Assembly: GCF_022919075.1 (NCBI RefSeq)
Contig: NZ_CP095078.1
Location: 1,488,001 to 1,552,000, forward strand
Origin: Nocardioides sp. W7
GTDB lineage: Bacteria > Actinomycetota > Actinomycetes > Propionibacteriales > Nocardioidaceae
Direction: 5' to 3'
DNA: 64,000 nucleotides
Under the pieces are notes generated by a model. That model ran no database searches, had not been told where the DNA came from, and worked only from the letters and a program-made list of their open reading frames with translations. This document shows positions 47,451-54,968 of the stretch, piece by piece. Each line of letters begins with the position of its first letter. The first letter of the stretch is position 1. The position numbers and the translations under genes were made by a program.

Positions 47451-47507
47451 TGAACGCGTTCAGAGCGCGTGGTGACCTCACTGTAGCGCAAAACTGAACG
47501 CGTTCAA
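47451..47507 (-). promoter_or_regulatory. Promoter with two TGAACGCGTTCA operators
   Basis: Perfect 12-base palindromes lie at 47451-47462 and 47495-47506, with centres 44 bases (about four helical turns) apart. On the minus strand TTGAAC (47507-47502) is the -35 and TACAGT (47485-47480) the -10, with 16 bases between. One operator therefore covers the -35, and the other lies between start point and ribosome site. The 14-base extended sites are reverse complements of each other. Confidence 0.8.
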
Positions 47508-47508
47508 C

Positions 47509-48471
47509 TCACAGTCCGATGGCGGCCTCGGCGGCGGCGAGCACCGGTGCCGCCAGCTCCCGGGCCCGCGCCGCGCCGGTGGCGTAGACCTGCGAGACGT
47601 ACGCCGCGTCGGCCGCGAGGTCGGCGTACCGCTGCTGCAGCGGCTCCAGCTCGGCCACCACCGCGTCGGTCACGGCCTTCTTCAGAGCGCCGTACGTCGT
47701 GAGTCCCGCGGTCGAGCCGCCGCACGCGAGCAGGATCTCGACCAGGTTGGTCACGCCCGGCTTCCGGTCCTGGTCGATCCGCACGGCCTCGGAGCCGGTG
47801 TCGGAGTCGGTCACCGCCCGCGACACCTTGCGACGTACGACGTCGGGGGAGTCGAGCAGCTGGATCACCCCGGCGGTGTCGGCGGCCGACTTGCCCATCT
47901 TCGACGTCGGGTCCTGCAGGTCCATCACCCGCGCGCCGGCGGCCGGCGTGACGATCTCGGGGATGGTGAAGACCTCGCCGTACATCCGGTTGAAGCGGAG
48001 CGCGAGGTCACGCGTCAGCTCGACGTGCTGGCGCTGGTCATCGCCGACCGGCACCCGGGCCGGCCGGTAGAGCAGGATGTCGGCCGCCATCAGCGCGGGG
48101 TAGGTGTAGAGCGACGCCCGGGTGGACCCGACGCCCCGACCCTTCTCCTTGAACTGGATCATCCGGTTCAGCTCGCCCGTCGTGGTCACGCACTCGAGCA
48201 GGTAGGCGAGCTGGGCGTGGGCCGGGACCCGGCTCTGCACGAAGAGCGTGCTCCGGTCGAGGCCGGCCGCGAGCAGCAGCGTCGCCAGCTCCGCGGTCCG
48301 GGCCCGCAGGACGACGGGGTCGTGGGTGATCGTCATCGCGTGCAGGTCGGCGACGCCGTACACGCAGTCGGCGTCGTCCTGGGCGGCCGCCATCGGGCGG
48401 AGCGCGCCCAGCAGGTTGCCGAGGGTCAGGTGGCCGCTGGGCTTGAGGAGGGAGAGGTGGCGAGAGGTCAT
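47509..48471 (-). CDS. trpS: Tryptophanyl-tRNA synthetase, attenuation-controlled type
   Basis: The enzyme charges tRNA-Trp. The 320-residue class I synthetase has HLTLGN for the HIGH motif near residue 15 and SKMGKSAAD for KMSKS near 200, with GVADLHAMT and GDDQRQHVELTRD. ATG 48471 follows AGGAG at seven bases; the longer frame to 48561 overlaps the leader. The leader carries a Trp-Trp peptide and terminator (see 48520-48627), as known for the auxiliary, indolmycin-resistant trpRS1 of Streptomyces coelicolor. Whether a second trpS exists elsewhere cannot be seen. Confidence 0.94.
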   Translation of the reverse strand: MTSRHLSLLKPSGHLTLGNLLGALRPMAAAQDDADCVYGVADLHAMTITHDPVVLRARTAELATLLLAAGLDRSTLFVQSRVPAHAQLAYLLECVTTTGELNRMIQFKEKGRGVGSTRASLYTYPALMAADILLYRPARVPVGDDQRQHVELTRDLALRFNRMYGEVFTIPEIVTPAAGARVMDLQDPTSKMGKSAADTAGVIQLLDSPDVVRRKVSRAVTDSDTGSEAVRIDQDRKPGVTNLVEILLACGGSTAGLTTYGALKKAVTDAVVAELEPLQQRYADLAADAAYVSQVYATGAARARELAAPVLAAAEAAIGL

Positions 48472-48519
48472 GGTGGAGCTCCTGGGGTGAGGGCCCACGG
48501 GAGCGCCGAGAAATCGACA

Positions 48520-48627
48520 ACGGCCGCCCGTGGGCGGCCGTGGGTGAAGTGTGTGCTTCAACGTGGTCCGCCGTCAGGCGGGCCACCACTGCGGGGAGGG
48601 TGTGGTCGAGAGCACGCTCTGATCATG
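48520..48627 (-). promoter_or_regulatory. trpS leader: promoter and tryptophan attenuator
   Basis: Reading the minus strand, CATGAT (48627-48622) is a -10 six bases before the leader GTG. A first hairpin (48586-48577 with 48572-48563, one mismatch in ten) has its 5' arm on the two Trp codons. Its 3' arm contains GGCGG, which can instead pair with CCGCC of the next hairpin. That hairpin (48541-48532 with 48529-48520, self-complementary ACGGCCGCCC arms) is followed by TTGTCGATTT and is the terminator. Ribosome stalling on Trp codons would free GGCGG and block termination. Confidence 0.8.
48574..48615 (-). CDS. trpS leader peptide with tandem tryptophan codons
   Basis: GTG 48615 opens a 13-codon frame, VLSTTPSPQWWPA, ending at TGA 48576-48574. 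Two adjacent TGG codons lie at 48588-48583. Trp is the rarest residue, so a Trp pair in so short a frame before a Trp-tRNA synthetase gene is strong evidence. There is no ribosome site; the -10 box spacing points to a leaderless start. Confidence 0.8.
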   Translation of the reverse strand: MLSTTPSPQWWPA

Positions 48628-48647
48628 GCACGGCGGGCGATGACGGG

Positions 48648-48653
48648 TAGCGT
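48648..48653 (+). promoter_or_regulatory. -10 element of a leaderless acuC promoter
   Basis: TAGCGT is six bases before the ATG at 48660. It is 20 bases from the divergent trpS leader -10, so the two promoters share one short control region. Confidence 0.5.
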
Positions 48654-48659
48654 CGCCAC

Positions 48660-49847
48660 ATGCCCGCCTGCGAGGGACCGGCCACGGTCGTCTTCGACTC
48701 GTCGCTGACCGAGTACAACTTCGGCCCCGCCCATCCGATGTCCCCGTTGCGGGTCGACCTGACGATGCGCCTGGCCACCGAGCTCGGCGTCGTGGGTGCC
48801 GGCGCCCTGCGGACGGTGCCCGCGCCGATCGCCGACGCCGACCTGCTGGCGACGGTCCACGACCCCGCCATGATCGAGGCCGTGATGCGGGCCGGCTCCA
48901 CCGTCGCGCCCGACGAGGCGTTCGGCCTCGGGACCGACGACAACCCCGTCTTCGCCGGCATGCACGACGCCGCGTCCCACGTGGTCGGCGCCACCGTCGA
49001 GGCGTTCCGCCAGGTCTGGAGCGGCGAGGCGCTGCACTCCGCCAGCATCTGCGGCGGGCTCCACCATGCGATGCCCGAGCGGGCGAGCGGCTTCTGCATC
49101 TACAACGACGTCGCCGTCGGCATCAGGAGCCTTCTCGATCAGGGTGCGCAGCGGGTGGCGTACGTCGACGTCGACGTGCACCACGGCGACGGGGTGGAGA
49201 AGATCTTCTGGGACGACCCCCGGGTGCTGACCATCTCCCTGCACGAGACCGGCCAGATGCTCTTCCCCGGCACCGGCTTCGCCCACGACATCGGCGGCCC
49301 GGCCACCCAGGGCAGCGCGGTGAACGTCGCGCTGCCCCCCGGGACCGGCGACGGTGGCTGGCTGCGGGCCTTCCATGCGGTCGTGCCCGAGCTGCTGCGG
49401 GAGTTCAAGCCCGAGGTGCTGGTCACCCAGCACGGGTGCGACTCGCACGCCGAGGACCCGCTGGCCCACCTGATGCTCACCGTCGACGGGCAGCGGGCGG
49501 CGTACCTGGCCCTGCACGATCTCGCTCACGAGGTCGCCGGCGGCCGGTGGGTCGTCACCGGCGGGGGCGGCTACGCCCTGGTCGAGGTGGTCCCCCGGGC
49601 GTGGACGCACCTGCTCGGCATCGTGGGCGGGCGCCCCGTCGACCCGATGACCGAGACGCCCGGCGGCTGGCGGGAGTACGTCGACGAGTACCTCGGCCGC
49701 ACTGCGCCGTACCGCCTCACCGACGGGCGCACCCCGGCCTACCGCGACTGGCGCGAGGGCTACGACCCCGACACCTGGCTGGACCGGGCGGTGCACGCCA
49801 CCCGGATGGAGGTGTTCCCGCTGCACGGGCTGGACCCGATGCCGTGA
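48660..49847 (+). CDS. AcuC-type histone deacetylase superfamily protein
   Basis: The 395-residue zinc deacylase has GGLHHAMPERASGFCIYND (catalytic His pair), YVDVDVHHGDGVE (zinc Asp and His), THQ-type HGCDSHAEDPLAHL and GGGGYALVEV (catalytic Tyr). In Bacillus, AcuC deacetylates and reactivates acetyl-CoA synthetase; the target here is not shown. Start ATG 48660 is leaderless by the TAGCGT spacing. No acetoin genes adjoin it, so the name reflects family only. Confidence 0.92.
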   Translation: MPACEGPATVVFDSSLTEYNFGPAHPMSPLRVDLTMRLATELGVVGAGALRTVPAPIADADLLATVHDPAMIEAVMRAGSTVAPDEAFGLGTDDNPVFAGMHDAASHVVGATVEAFRQVWSGEALHSASICGGLHHAMPERASGFCIYNDVAVGIRSLLDQGAQRVAYVDVDVHHGDGVEKIFWDDPRVLTISLHETGQMLFPGTGFAHDIGGPATQGSAVNVALPPGTGDGGWLRAFHAVVPELLREFKPEVLVTQHGCDSHAEDPLAHLMLTVDGQRAAYLALHDLAHEVAGGRWVVTGGGGYALVEVVPRAWTHLLGIVGGRPVDPMTETPGGWREYVDEYLGRTAPYRLTDGRTPAYRDWREGYDPDTWLDRAVHATRMEVFPLHGLDPMP

Positions 49848-49935
49848 CTCCCACAAGTAGGTTCTGCAAGTCAACACGCCGTAGACCACTGGTGTTTCTT
49901 CCGTTCACCTCTTCCCCATGAGTCACACCAGGCCC

Positions 49936-49941
49936 TATTCT
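49936..49941 (+). promoter_or_regulatory. -10 candidate for the BldC-like gene
   Basis: TATTCT lies about 74 bases before the ATG at 50015, with TTCCCC 18 bases further upstream as a weak -35. The 167-base gap is less GC-rich than average and shows no hairpin. Confidence 0.35.
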
Positions 49942-50014
49942 CACGAATGCGCTGCCCGTGTGATCACCGGTGGGGAAGCTGGTGGCGGGCGCAAAGAAAG
50001 TGGGCTGATGCACG

Positions 50015-50221
50015 ATGGCTCCCAACTCCTCCGGTGATATCTCCGAAGCGAGGTTCCTGACGGTCGCTGAGGTCGCGTCGATGATGCGGGTCTCGAAGAT
50101 GACGGTCTACCGCCTGGTCCACAGCGGTGAGCTGCCCGCTGTCCGGGTCGGCCGCTCGTTCCGCGTCCGCGAGGAGGACGCGAACGAGTACCTCCGCAAG
50201 AGCTTCTACGACGCCGGCTGA
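50015..50221 (+). CDS. BldC-like MerR-type small DNA-binding protein
   Basis: The 68-residue protein is almost entirely one winged helix: FLTVAEVASMMRVSKMTVYRL then GELPAVRVGRSFRVREED. BldC proteins bind DNA cooperatively and control development in Streptomyces. This copy may be bldC or a paralogue, since mycobacteria have an equivalent (Rv0500A as recalled) in the same place beside the bS22 gene. Databases often label such proteins excisionase, but there is no phage context. Confidence 0.88.
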   Translation: MAPNSSGDISEARFLTVAEVASMMRVSKMTVYRLVHSGELPAVRVGRSFRVREEDANEYLRKSFYDAG

Positions 50222-50335
50222 GCTCCCACGTCCGGCCTGCGGGCCGCGATTCTGCCTGCCACCGTGCGGCGGATAGGCTGTCCGGGTCCTCCGGTGTCTC
50301 CGCGGGACCGCCTCACAGCTGTTGAAAGGTTTCCC

Positions 50336-50437
50336 GTGGGTTCTGTCATCAAGAAGCGGCGCAAGCGTATGGCCAAGAAGAAGCACCGCAAGCTGCTGAA
50401 GAAGACGCGCGTTCAGCGCCGCAAGCTCGGCAAGTAA
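50336..50437 (+). CDS. Small ribosomal protein bS22 (AURKAIP1/COX24 domain)
   Basis: A 33-residue, extremely basic protein, [19 protein letters not shown] and so on to RRKLGK, is encoded from GTG 50336 to TAA 50437. It closely matches the mycobacterial bS22 protein (Rv0500B) found in 30S subunits near the decoding centre. GAAAGG at 50324-50329 is the ribosome site. It is too short for ordinary gene calling but identification is strong. TAA is an uncommon stop in this window. Confidence 0.92.
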   Translation: MGSVIKKRRKRMAKKKHRKLLKKTRVQRRKLGK

Positions 50438-50465
50438 GCCACACCTCCCGGGTCGAGGGGTCGCC

Positions 50466-51512
50466 ATGGGCAGCGCCGGCTTGGTCGTCCTGGTCACGGG
50501 CGTGTCCCGCGACCTGGGACGCAAGTTCGCGCGGTCCGTCGCTGCCGATCCTGCAGTCGACCGGGTGATCGGAGTCGACGTCGTCCCCCCGCGGGGCGAC
50601 CTCGGCGACGTCTCGTTCGTCCGTGCAGACATCCGTAACCCGGTGATCGCCAAGGTGATCGCCAAGGAGGACGTCGACACGGTCGTCCACATGAGCGTGA
50701 TCTCGACGCCGGCCAGTGCCGGCGGGCGCAACTCGATGAAAGAGCTGAACGTCATCGGGACGATGCAGCTGCTGGCCGCGTGCCAGCAGGCTCCGGGACT
50801 GCGCAACCTCGTGGTCAAGTCGACGACCACGATGTACGGCGCGAGCAGCCGCGACCCGGCGATGTTCACCGAGGACATGGAGCCCCGGCGCGCGCCGAGC
50901 GCGGGCTATGCCAAGGACGTCGCCGAGATCGAGGGCTACGTCCGCGGCTTCGCGCGGCGCCGCTCCGACGTCCGCGTGGCGACGATCCGTGCGGCGAACG
51001 TCGTCGGGCCCCACGTCTCGAGCCCGATCACGTCGTACTTCCGGCTGCCGCTGATCCCGACCGTCGTCGGGCACGACGCCCGCCTGCAGTTCCTGCACGA
51101 GCGGGACCTGATGGAGGTGCTCCGGCACGCCGTCACCAGTGACGTCGCCGGCACCTTCAACGTGGCGGGCGACGGGATCCTGATGCTGTCGCAGGCCGTA
51201 CGCCGGCTGCAGCGACCGAGCGTGCCGATGCCGGGCTTCCTCGTCGGCAACGTCGGGTCGACCCTGCGCTCGGCGCGGGTCGCCGACTTCTCGCCCGAGC
51301 AGCTCGCGTTCCTCACCTACGGGCGCGGCGTCGACACGACCCGGATGCGCGAGGTGCTCGGCTTCGAGCCGGAGTTCACCACCGCCGAGGCGTTCGCGGA
51401 CTTCGCCTCCACCCTGGCACCGACCGGCGGGCACGCCGACCGGGTGCTGGCCGGGATCCAGCGCCAGCTCACCACCGTGCGATCGGTTACCTCGGGAGGC
51501 GACCATGGGTGA
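50466..51512 (+). CDS. Atypical NAD(P)-binding epimerase-like SDR (GalE2-like)
   Basis: The 348-residue extended SDR has LVVLVTGVSRDLGRKFARS at the nucleotide site and VVKSTTTMYGASSRDP at the catalytic Ser/Thr position. The expected YxxxK reads YAKDV, so the catalytic Lys is missing. It may therefore bind nucleotide without normal epimerase chemistry. Mycobacterial galE2 (Rv0501) sits at the same place. ATG 50466 follows GAGGGG. The gene overlaps the acyltransferase by eight bases. Confidence 0.85.
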   Translation: MGSAGLVVLVTGVSRDLGRKFARSVAADPAVDRVIGVDVVPPRGDLGDVSFVRADIRNPVIAKVIAKEDVDTVVHMSVISTPASAGGRNSMKELNVIGTMQLLAACQQAPGLRNLVVKSTTTMYGASSRDPAMFTEDMEPRRAPSAGYAKDVAEIEGYVRGFARRRSDVRVATIRAANVVGPHVSSPITSYFRLPLIPTVVGHDARLQFLHERDLMEVLRHAVTSDVAGTFNVAGDGILMLSQAVRRLQRPSVPMPGFLVGNVGSTLRSARVADFSPEQLAFLTYGRGVDTTRMREVLGFEPEFTTAEAFADFASTLAPTGGHADRVLAGIQRQLTTVRSVTSGGDHG

Positions 51513-52698
51513 CGCCGAGATTATCCCCATCGGGACCCGCGGCCGGCCCGGCCGCGGCACCGGGAAGCAGCCGTCCTCCGCCGCCCGTGACCTCGCCGGC
51601 GCCTCGAAGGGTGCCGCGAAGGGCGCCAAGGCCCAGCCCGTCGGGGCCCGGCCCTCGCGGCCGCGGCCGACGCCCCGCAAGGCGGTCCGCGCGGCCCCCG
51701 AGCCGACGGTCGCAGAGACCCCGGCCGAGGGCCTGACCGAGGGTTCGGCCGGGGAGGGCGTGCTCCGCGCACCGATCAGGACGGCGGCCCGCGGCCCGCT
51801 GGCGGGCATCCCCGCCGCCGACTGGCTCGCCGCCTTCCGGCACGCCGCCGTGGAGGTGTTCGGCGAGCACTGGGAGCCCCAGCTCGCCCGCTTCCTCGCC
51901 TTCCTGCGCCGACGGCTGACCGGCGACTACGCGGTCGACGAGTACGGCTTCGACCAGGAGATCACCGAGCAGTTCTTCATGGCCGCCCTCCGCCCGATCG
52001 CCGAGCGCTGGTTCCGCATCGAGGTCCGCGGCGTTGAGAACATCCCGACCGAGGGCGGCGCGCTCGTCGTGTCCAACCACTCCGGCACGGTGCCCATGGA
52101 CGGGCTGATGACGATGGTGTCGGTCCACGACCACACCGGTCGCTTCCTGCGGCCGCTGGGCGCCGACCTGCTCTTCCGGCTGCCGGTCTTCTCCGCCCTC
52201 GCCCGCAAGGGCGGCGCCACGCTGGCCTGCTCCGAGGATGCCGAGCGGATGCTCAGCGGCGGCGAGCTGGTGGGGGTCTGGCCCGAGGGCTTCAAGGGCA
52301 TCGGGAAGCCCTACTCCGACCGCTACAAGCTGCAGCGCTTCGGACGCGGCGGGTTCGTGTCGGCGGCGTTGCGCACCGGGGTCCCGATCGTCCCGCTCTC
52401 TGTGGTCGGCGCCGAGGAGATCTACCCCCTGGTCGGCAACGTGCCCGCGCTCGCCCGGCTGCTGGGCGTCCCCTACATCCCGATCACGCCGCTCTTCCCG
52501 CTGCTCGGCCCGCTGGGACTGGTGCCGCTCCCGTCGAAGTGGCTGCTGGAGTTCGGTGAGCCGATCCGCACCGACGAGTACGACCGCGGCGCCGCCGACG
52601 ACCCGATGCTGGTCTTCAACGTGACCGACCAGGTGCGCGAGACGATCCAGCAGACGCTCTACTCGCTGTTGATGAAGCGGGAGTCGGTCTTCCGCTGA
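51505..52698 (+). CDS. Membrane-associated acyltransferase (PlsC/LPLAT superfamily)
   Basis: The 397-residue protein has a disordered Pro/Ala/Arg-rich N-terminus (about 1-90) and an acyltransferase domain with LVVSNHSGTVPMDGLM (His-Asp motif) and VWPEGFKGIGKPYSD (glycerol-phosphate site). RTGVPIVPLSVVGAEEIYP is also typical. It resembles the MGAT-like branch and mycobacterial Rv0502. Acceptor unknown. ATG 51505 overlaps the upstream gene by eight bases, so the pair is coupled. Confidence 0.86.
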   Translation: MGDAEIIPIGTRGRPGRGTGKQPSSAARDLAGASKGAAKGAKAQPVGARPSRPRPTPRKAVRAAPEPTVAETPAEGLTEGSAGEGVLRAPIRTAARGPLAGIPAADWLAAFRHAAVEVFGEHWEPQLARFLAFLRRRLTGDYAVDEYGFDQEITEQFFMAALRPIAERWFRIEVRGVENIPTEGGALVVSNHSGTVPMDGLMTMVSVHDHTGRFLRPLGADLLFRLPVFSALARKGGATLACSEDAERMLSGGELVGVWPEGFKGIGKPYSDRYKLQRFGRGGFVSAALRTGVPIVPLSVVGAEEIYPLVGNVPALARLLGVPYIPITPLFPLLGPLGLVPLPSKWLLEFGEPIRTDEYDRGAADDPMLVFNVTDQVRETIQQTLYSLLMKRESVFR

Positions 52699-52716
52699 GC
52701 CGGATCAGGGCCGGGA

Positions 52717-53967
52717 TCAGGGCTTGGGCGTCGGCTGGAGCGGCTTGGTGATGCCGTCGAGTACGCCGCCCACGGTCTCGCCGACGCCCTGGAGGACGTC
52801 GCCGACGATCGGGAGCTGAGGCTGCTCGGTGGGGGTCGAGCCGCCGCCGTTGCCGAGCAGGCCGTTGACGAGGTCGTCGACCGCGTTCTTCCCGGGCTTC
52901 GTCGGGGACCCGGAGCCACCCGACCCGCCGCCACCCGACCCGCCGCCACCCGCGGCGCCGCCGGTCGGCACCGGGAGGGAGGGGACCCCCGCGGGGGGCG
53001 CCGTCGGCGGCTTCCCGACCGCCGGACCGGGCTTCCCGCCGAGGTCGCCGCCACCGGACTTGCCGGTGCCGGGCTTCGGGTCGGGGGCCGTGCCTCCGGT
53101 CGACCCGATCAGGTCGGTGAGGCTGGAGGTGGCGAGCTGGTCGGCACTGGCCAGCATCCACTGCGGCAGGGTGGTCAGCACGTTGGTGCAGGTCGGGCAG
53201 GCCTGCTGGACGGCGGCCTCGATCGCGGCCAGCACGTTGCCGACCGGCACCAGGGCGGCGCGCACCTCGTCGGAGACGCTGGCGGCGAGCTGGTTGAGGG
53301 ACTCGAAGCTGCGGTCGGTGAAGTCCTGCAGCTCGGCGAGCGCCGCGTCGTCACCATCCGCCTCGTAGGCGCCGAGCAGCAGGTCGCTGGCCTCGGTGGC
53401 CTGGGAGCTGAAGGTCGCGAGGGTCTCCTCGACCCGGGCCACGTCGACCTGCTCGGCCTCCGCGGCGCGGGTGAGCCGGTCGACCTCCTCGAGCCGGTCG
53501 CTGGCGTTGGCGAGCAGCGTCGACCCCTTCCGCTCGTCATCGACGCTGAGCCCGGTGTGGGCGTTCTCGATGGCCCGCTTGAGCGGGTAGAGCACGTCGC
53601 CCGGCAGGGCGGACTGGGCGGCGACCGCCATCGACGTGGTGGCGCCGACGATCGCGAAACCGCCGATGGCGACGGCCAGCCGACGCTCGCGCGGCGAGCG
53701 GCGGGCGACGGTGAGCCGGTCCTGAACGGCGGTGCCGGGCGCCCGGTCGGTGGGCGCGGTCGCGAGCTCGGTCTCGGCGGCCGCCATCAGCCGCTCGCGG
53801 AGGTCGGCGACGAACGCGGGCCGGGGCTCGACGGGAGCCGACTCCCGCAGCGAACCGACCAGCTCGAGCAGCTCGGCGTGCCGGGTGGCGTCGGCCTCGC
53901 TGGTCGAGGTGCCCTCGACCAGGGAGTCGAACTCCTCGGCGCGCCGGCGCGCGAACACGCGGATCAT
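52717..53967 (-). CDS. Single-pass membrane protein with DUF5667-like domain, probable anti-sigma partner of the BldN-like factor
   Basis: The 416-residue protein has a cytoplasmic N-terminus (about 1-95), one membrane span (about 97-118, RLAVAIGGFAIVGATTSMAV) and an extracytoplasmic helical DUF5667-like domain from PGDVLYPLKRAIENAHTGL. The last 150 residues are rich in Gly, Pro and Ser. In Streptomyces, bldN is followed by the gene for its membrane anti-sigma factor RsbN, and this gene holds that place. The role is inferred from layout. ATG 53967 overlaps the stop of the small upstream frame. Confidence 0.75.
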   Translation of the reverse strand: MIRVFARRRAEEFDSLVEGTSTSEADATRHAELLELVGSLRESAPVEPRPAFVADLRERLMAAAETELATAPTDRAPGTAVQDRLTVARRSPRERRLAVAIGGFAIVGATTSMAVAAQSALPGDVLYPLKRAIENAHTGLSVDDERKGSTLLANASDRLEEVDRLTRAAEAEQVDVARVEETLATFSSQATEASDLLLGAYEADGDDAALAELQDFTDRSFESLNQLAASVSDEVRAALVPVGNVLAAIEAAVQQACPTCTNVLTTLPQWMLASADQLATSSLTDLIGSTGGTAPDPKPGTGKSGGGDLGGKPGPAVGKPPTAPPAGVPSLPVPTGGAAGGGGSGGGGSGGSGSPTKPGKNAVDDLVNGLLGNGGGSTPTEQPQLPIVGDVLQGVGETVGGVLDGITKPLQPTPKP

Positions 53968-54101
53968 GGGTTCCGTCCTGAGGTCTCGTCGCGGTCCGGG
54001 TGCGCGGTGTCGTACCCGGACGACCGGCTCAACGACGGGCGGACGGCGGAGGTTATGGCGGAGGGTGCAGCCGTGACCATCGTCTCCCAGTGCGGGTCCA
54101 T
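53964..54101 (-). CDS. Candidate 45-residue protein coupled between sigma factor and anti-sigma genes
   Basis: ATG 54101 shares one base with the sigma-factor stop (TGATG), and the frame's TGA overlaps the next ATG (ATGA). The 45 codons start MDPHWETMVTAAPSAITS and end TSGRNP. Third positions are mostly G or C, as in real genes here. There is no membrane segment or known domain. Such exact coupling at both ends fills a gap that would otherwise be 133 bases of unexplained sequence. Confidence 0.5.
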   Translation of the reverse strand: MDPHWETMVTAAPSAITSAVRPSLSRSSGYDTAHPDRDETSGRNP

Positions 54102-54862
54102 CAGCCTCGGATCCCTTCCGGCATCAGCTTCGCGAGGTTGCGGACCCCGCGCAGCTGGAGCTGCTTGATCGCCCCGTCGCTGCGGCCGAGCACGGCAGCG
54201 GTCTCGGCGATGCTCATGCCCTGCAGGAACCGCATGACCAGGCAGTCCCGCTGCTCGGCGGGGAGCTCGGTGAGCGCCCGCAGCAGGATCTCGTTGGTGA
54301 GGCCGGCGAGGACCGCGTCCTCCGGACCCTCCGTGGCGTCGTCGTGCTTCCCCATGTCCTCGGTGGCCAGCTCCAACCGGGTGCGGCCGGCCTTGAAGTG
54401 GTCGGTCGCCAGGTTGCGGGCGATGGTCATCAGCCAGGCGCCGAAGTCCTTGCCCTGCCACCGGAAGCCGGTCATGCTCCGCAGCGCCCGGAAGAAGGTC
54501 TCCGAGGTGAGGTCCTCGGCCAGCGTGCTGGACCGGGTGCGGTAGAAGAGGAAGCGGTAGACCGAGCCTTGGTAGTGGTCGTAGAGCAGTCCGAACGCCT
54601 CGGCGTCGCCCTGACGAGCGAGCTCGACGAGGGCGATCAGCCGGGTCCGCTCGGCCTCGGAGTCCTCCGAGGACGCGGCCAGGTCGGAGTCGTCGTACGA
54701 CGGGTCGGGGCCACCGGTGCCCGCGCCGCCCTCGCCGGCCAGTGCCTCGGCGAGCAGGAGACCGGGGCCGCCAGGGACGAGAGGGACGGGGAGCAGCAGT
54801 CGCGCGACCTCGCCGCGCAGGGCGTCGAGCCCCCGCGCGAGGTCACCACCGTCCCACGGCAT
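54101..54862 (-). CDS. ECF sigma factor, BldN-like
   Basis: The 253-residue protein has sigma region 2 (about 88-150: YDHYQGSVYRFLFYRTRS, TSETFFRALRSM, DFGAWLMTIARNLATDHFK) and region 4 (about 200-245: LPAEQRDCLVMRFLQGMSI, AVLGRSDGAIKQLQLRG). An N-terminal extension of about 75 residues matches the BldN trait of a pro-region. The neighbourhood (HAD phosphatase, glutaredoxin, rex, hemA) is that of bldN in Streptomyces. The start is ATG 54862. Confidence 0.85.
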   Translation of the reverse strand: MPWDGGDLARGLDALRGEVARLLLPVPLVPGGPGLLLAEALAGEGGAGTGGPDPSYDDSDLAASSEDSEAERTRLIALVELARQGDAEAFGLLYDHYQGSVYRFLFYRTRSSTLAEDLTSETFFRALRSMTGFRWQGKDFGAWLMTIARNLATDHFKAGRTRLELATEDMGKHDDATEGPEDAVLAGLTNEILLRALTELPAEQRDCLVMRFLQGMSIAETAAVLGRSDGAIKQLQLRGVRNLAKLMPEGIRG

Positions 54863-54903
54863 CTGGTCGATCCCCTCCCGAGTCCCCCGTCGAAGCCTCG
54901 CTC

Positions 54904-54932
54904 ACCTTACGCAGGAGAGTCCGGCATGTGAA
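54904..54932 (-). promoter_or_regulatory. Promoter of the BldN-like sigma gene
   Basis: On the minus strand TTCACA (54932-54927) and TAAGGT (54909-54904) are separated by exactly 17 bases. This is among the best -35/-10 pairs in the window and predicts a leader of about 35 bases before ATG 54862. Confidence 0.55.
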
Positions 54933-54968
54933 CGAAAGTGACCGCAAAATCGCAGGTGGGAGCGGGAG

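Noticed and set aside
48472..48561. N-terminal extension of TrpS to 48561
   Set aside because: It would translate through the attenuator hairpins, and a good AGGAG precedes the ATG at 48471.
48559..48627. An ATG frame in the trpS leader (MIRACSRPHPP...)
   Set aside because: It contains no Trp codon and its ATG coincides with the -10 box; the GTG frame with Trp-Trp explains the leader better.
50015..50221. Phage excisionase, implying a nearby prophage
   Set aside because: The protein is BldC-like, and its neighbours are bS22 and housekeeping genes with no integrase or att repeats.
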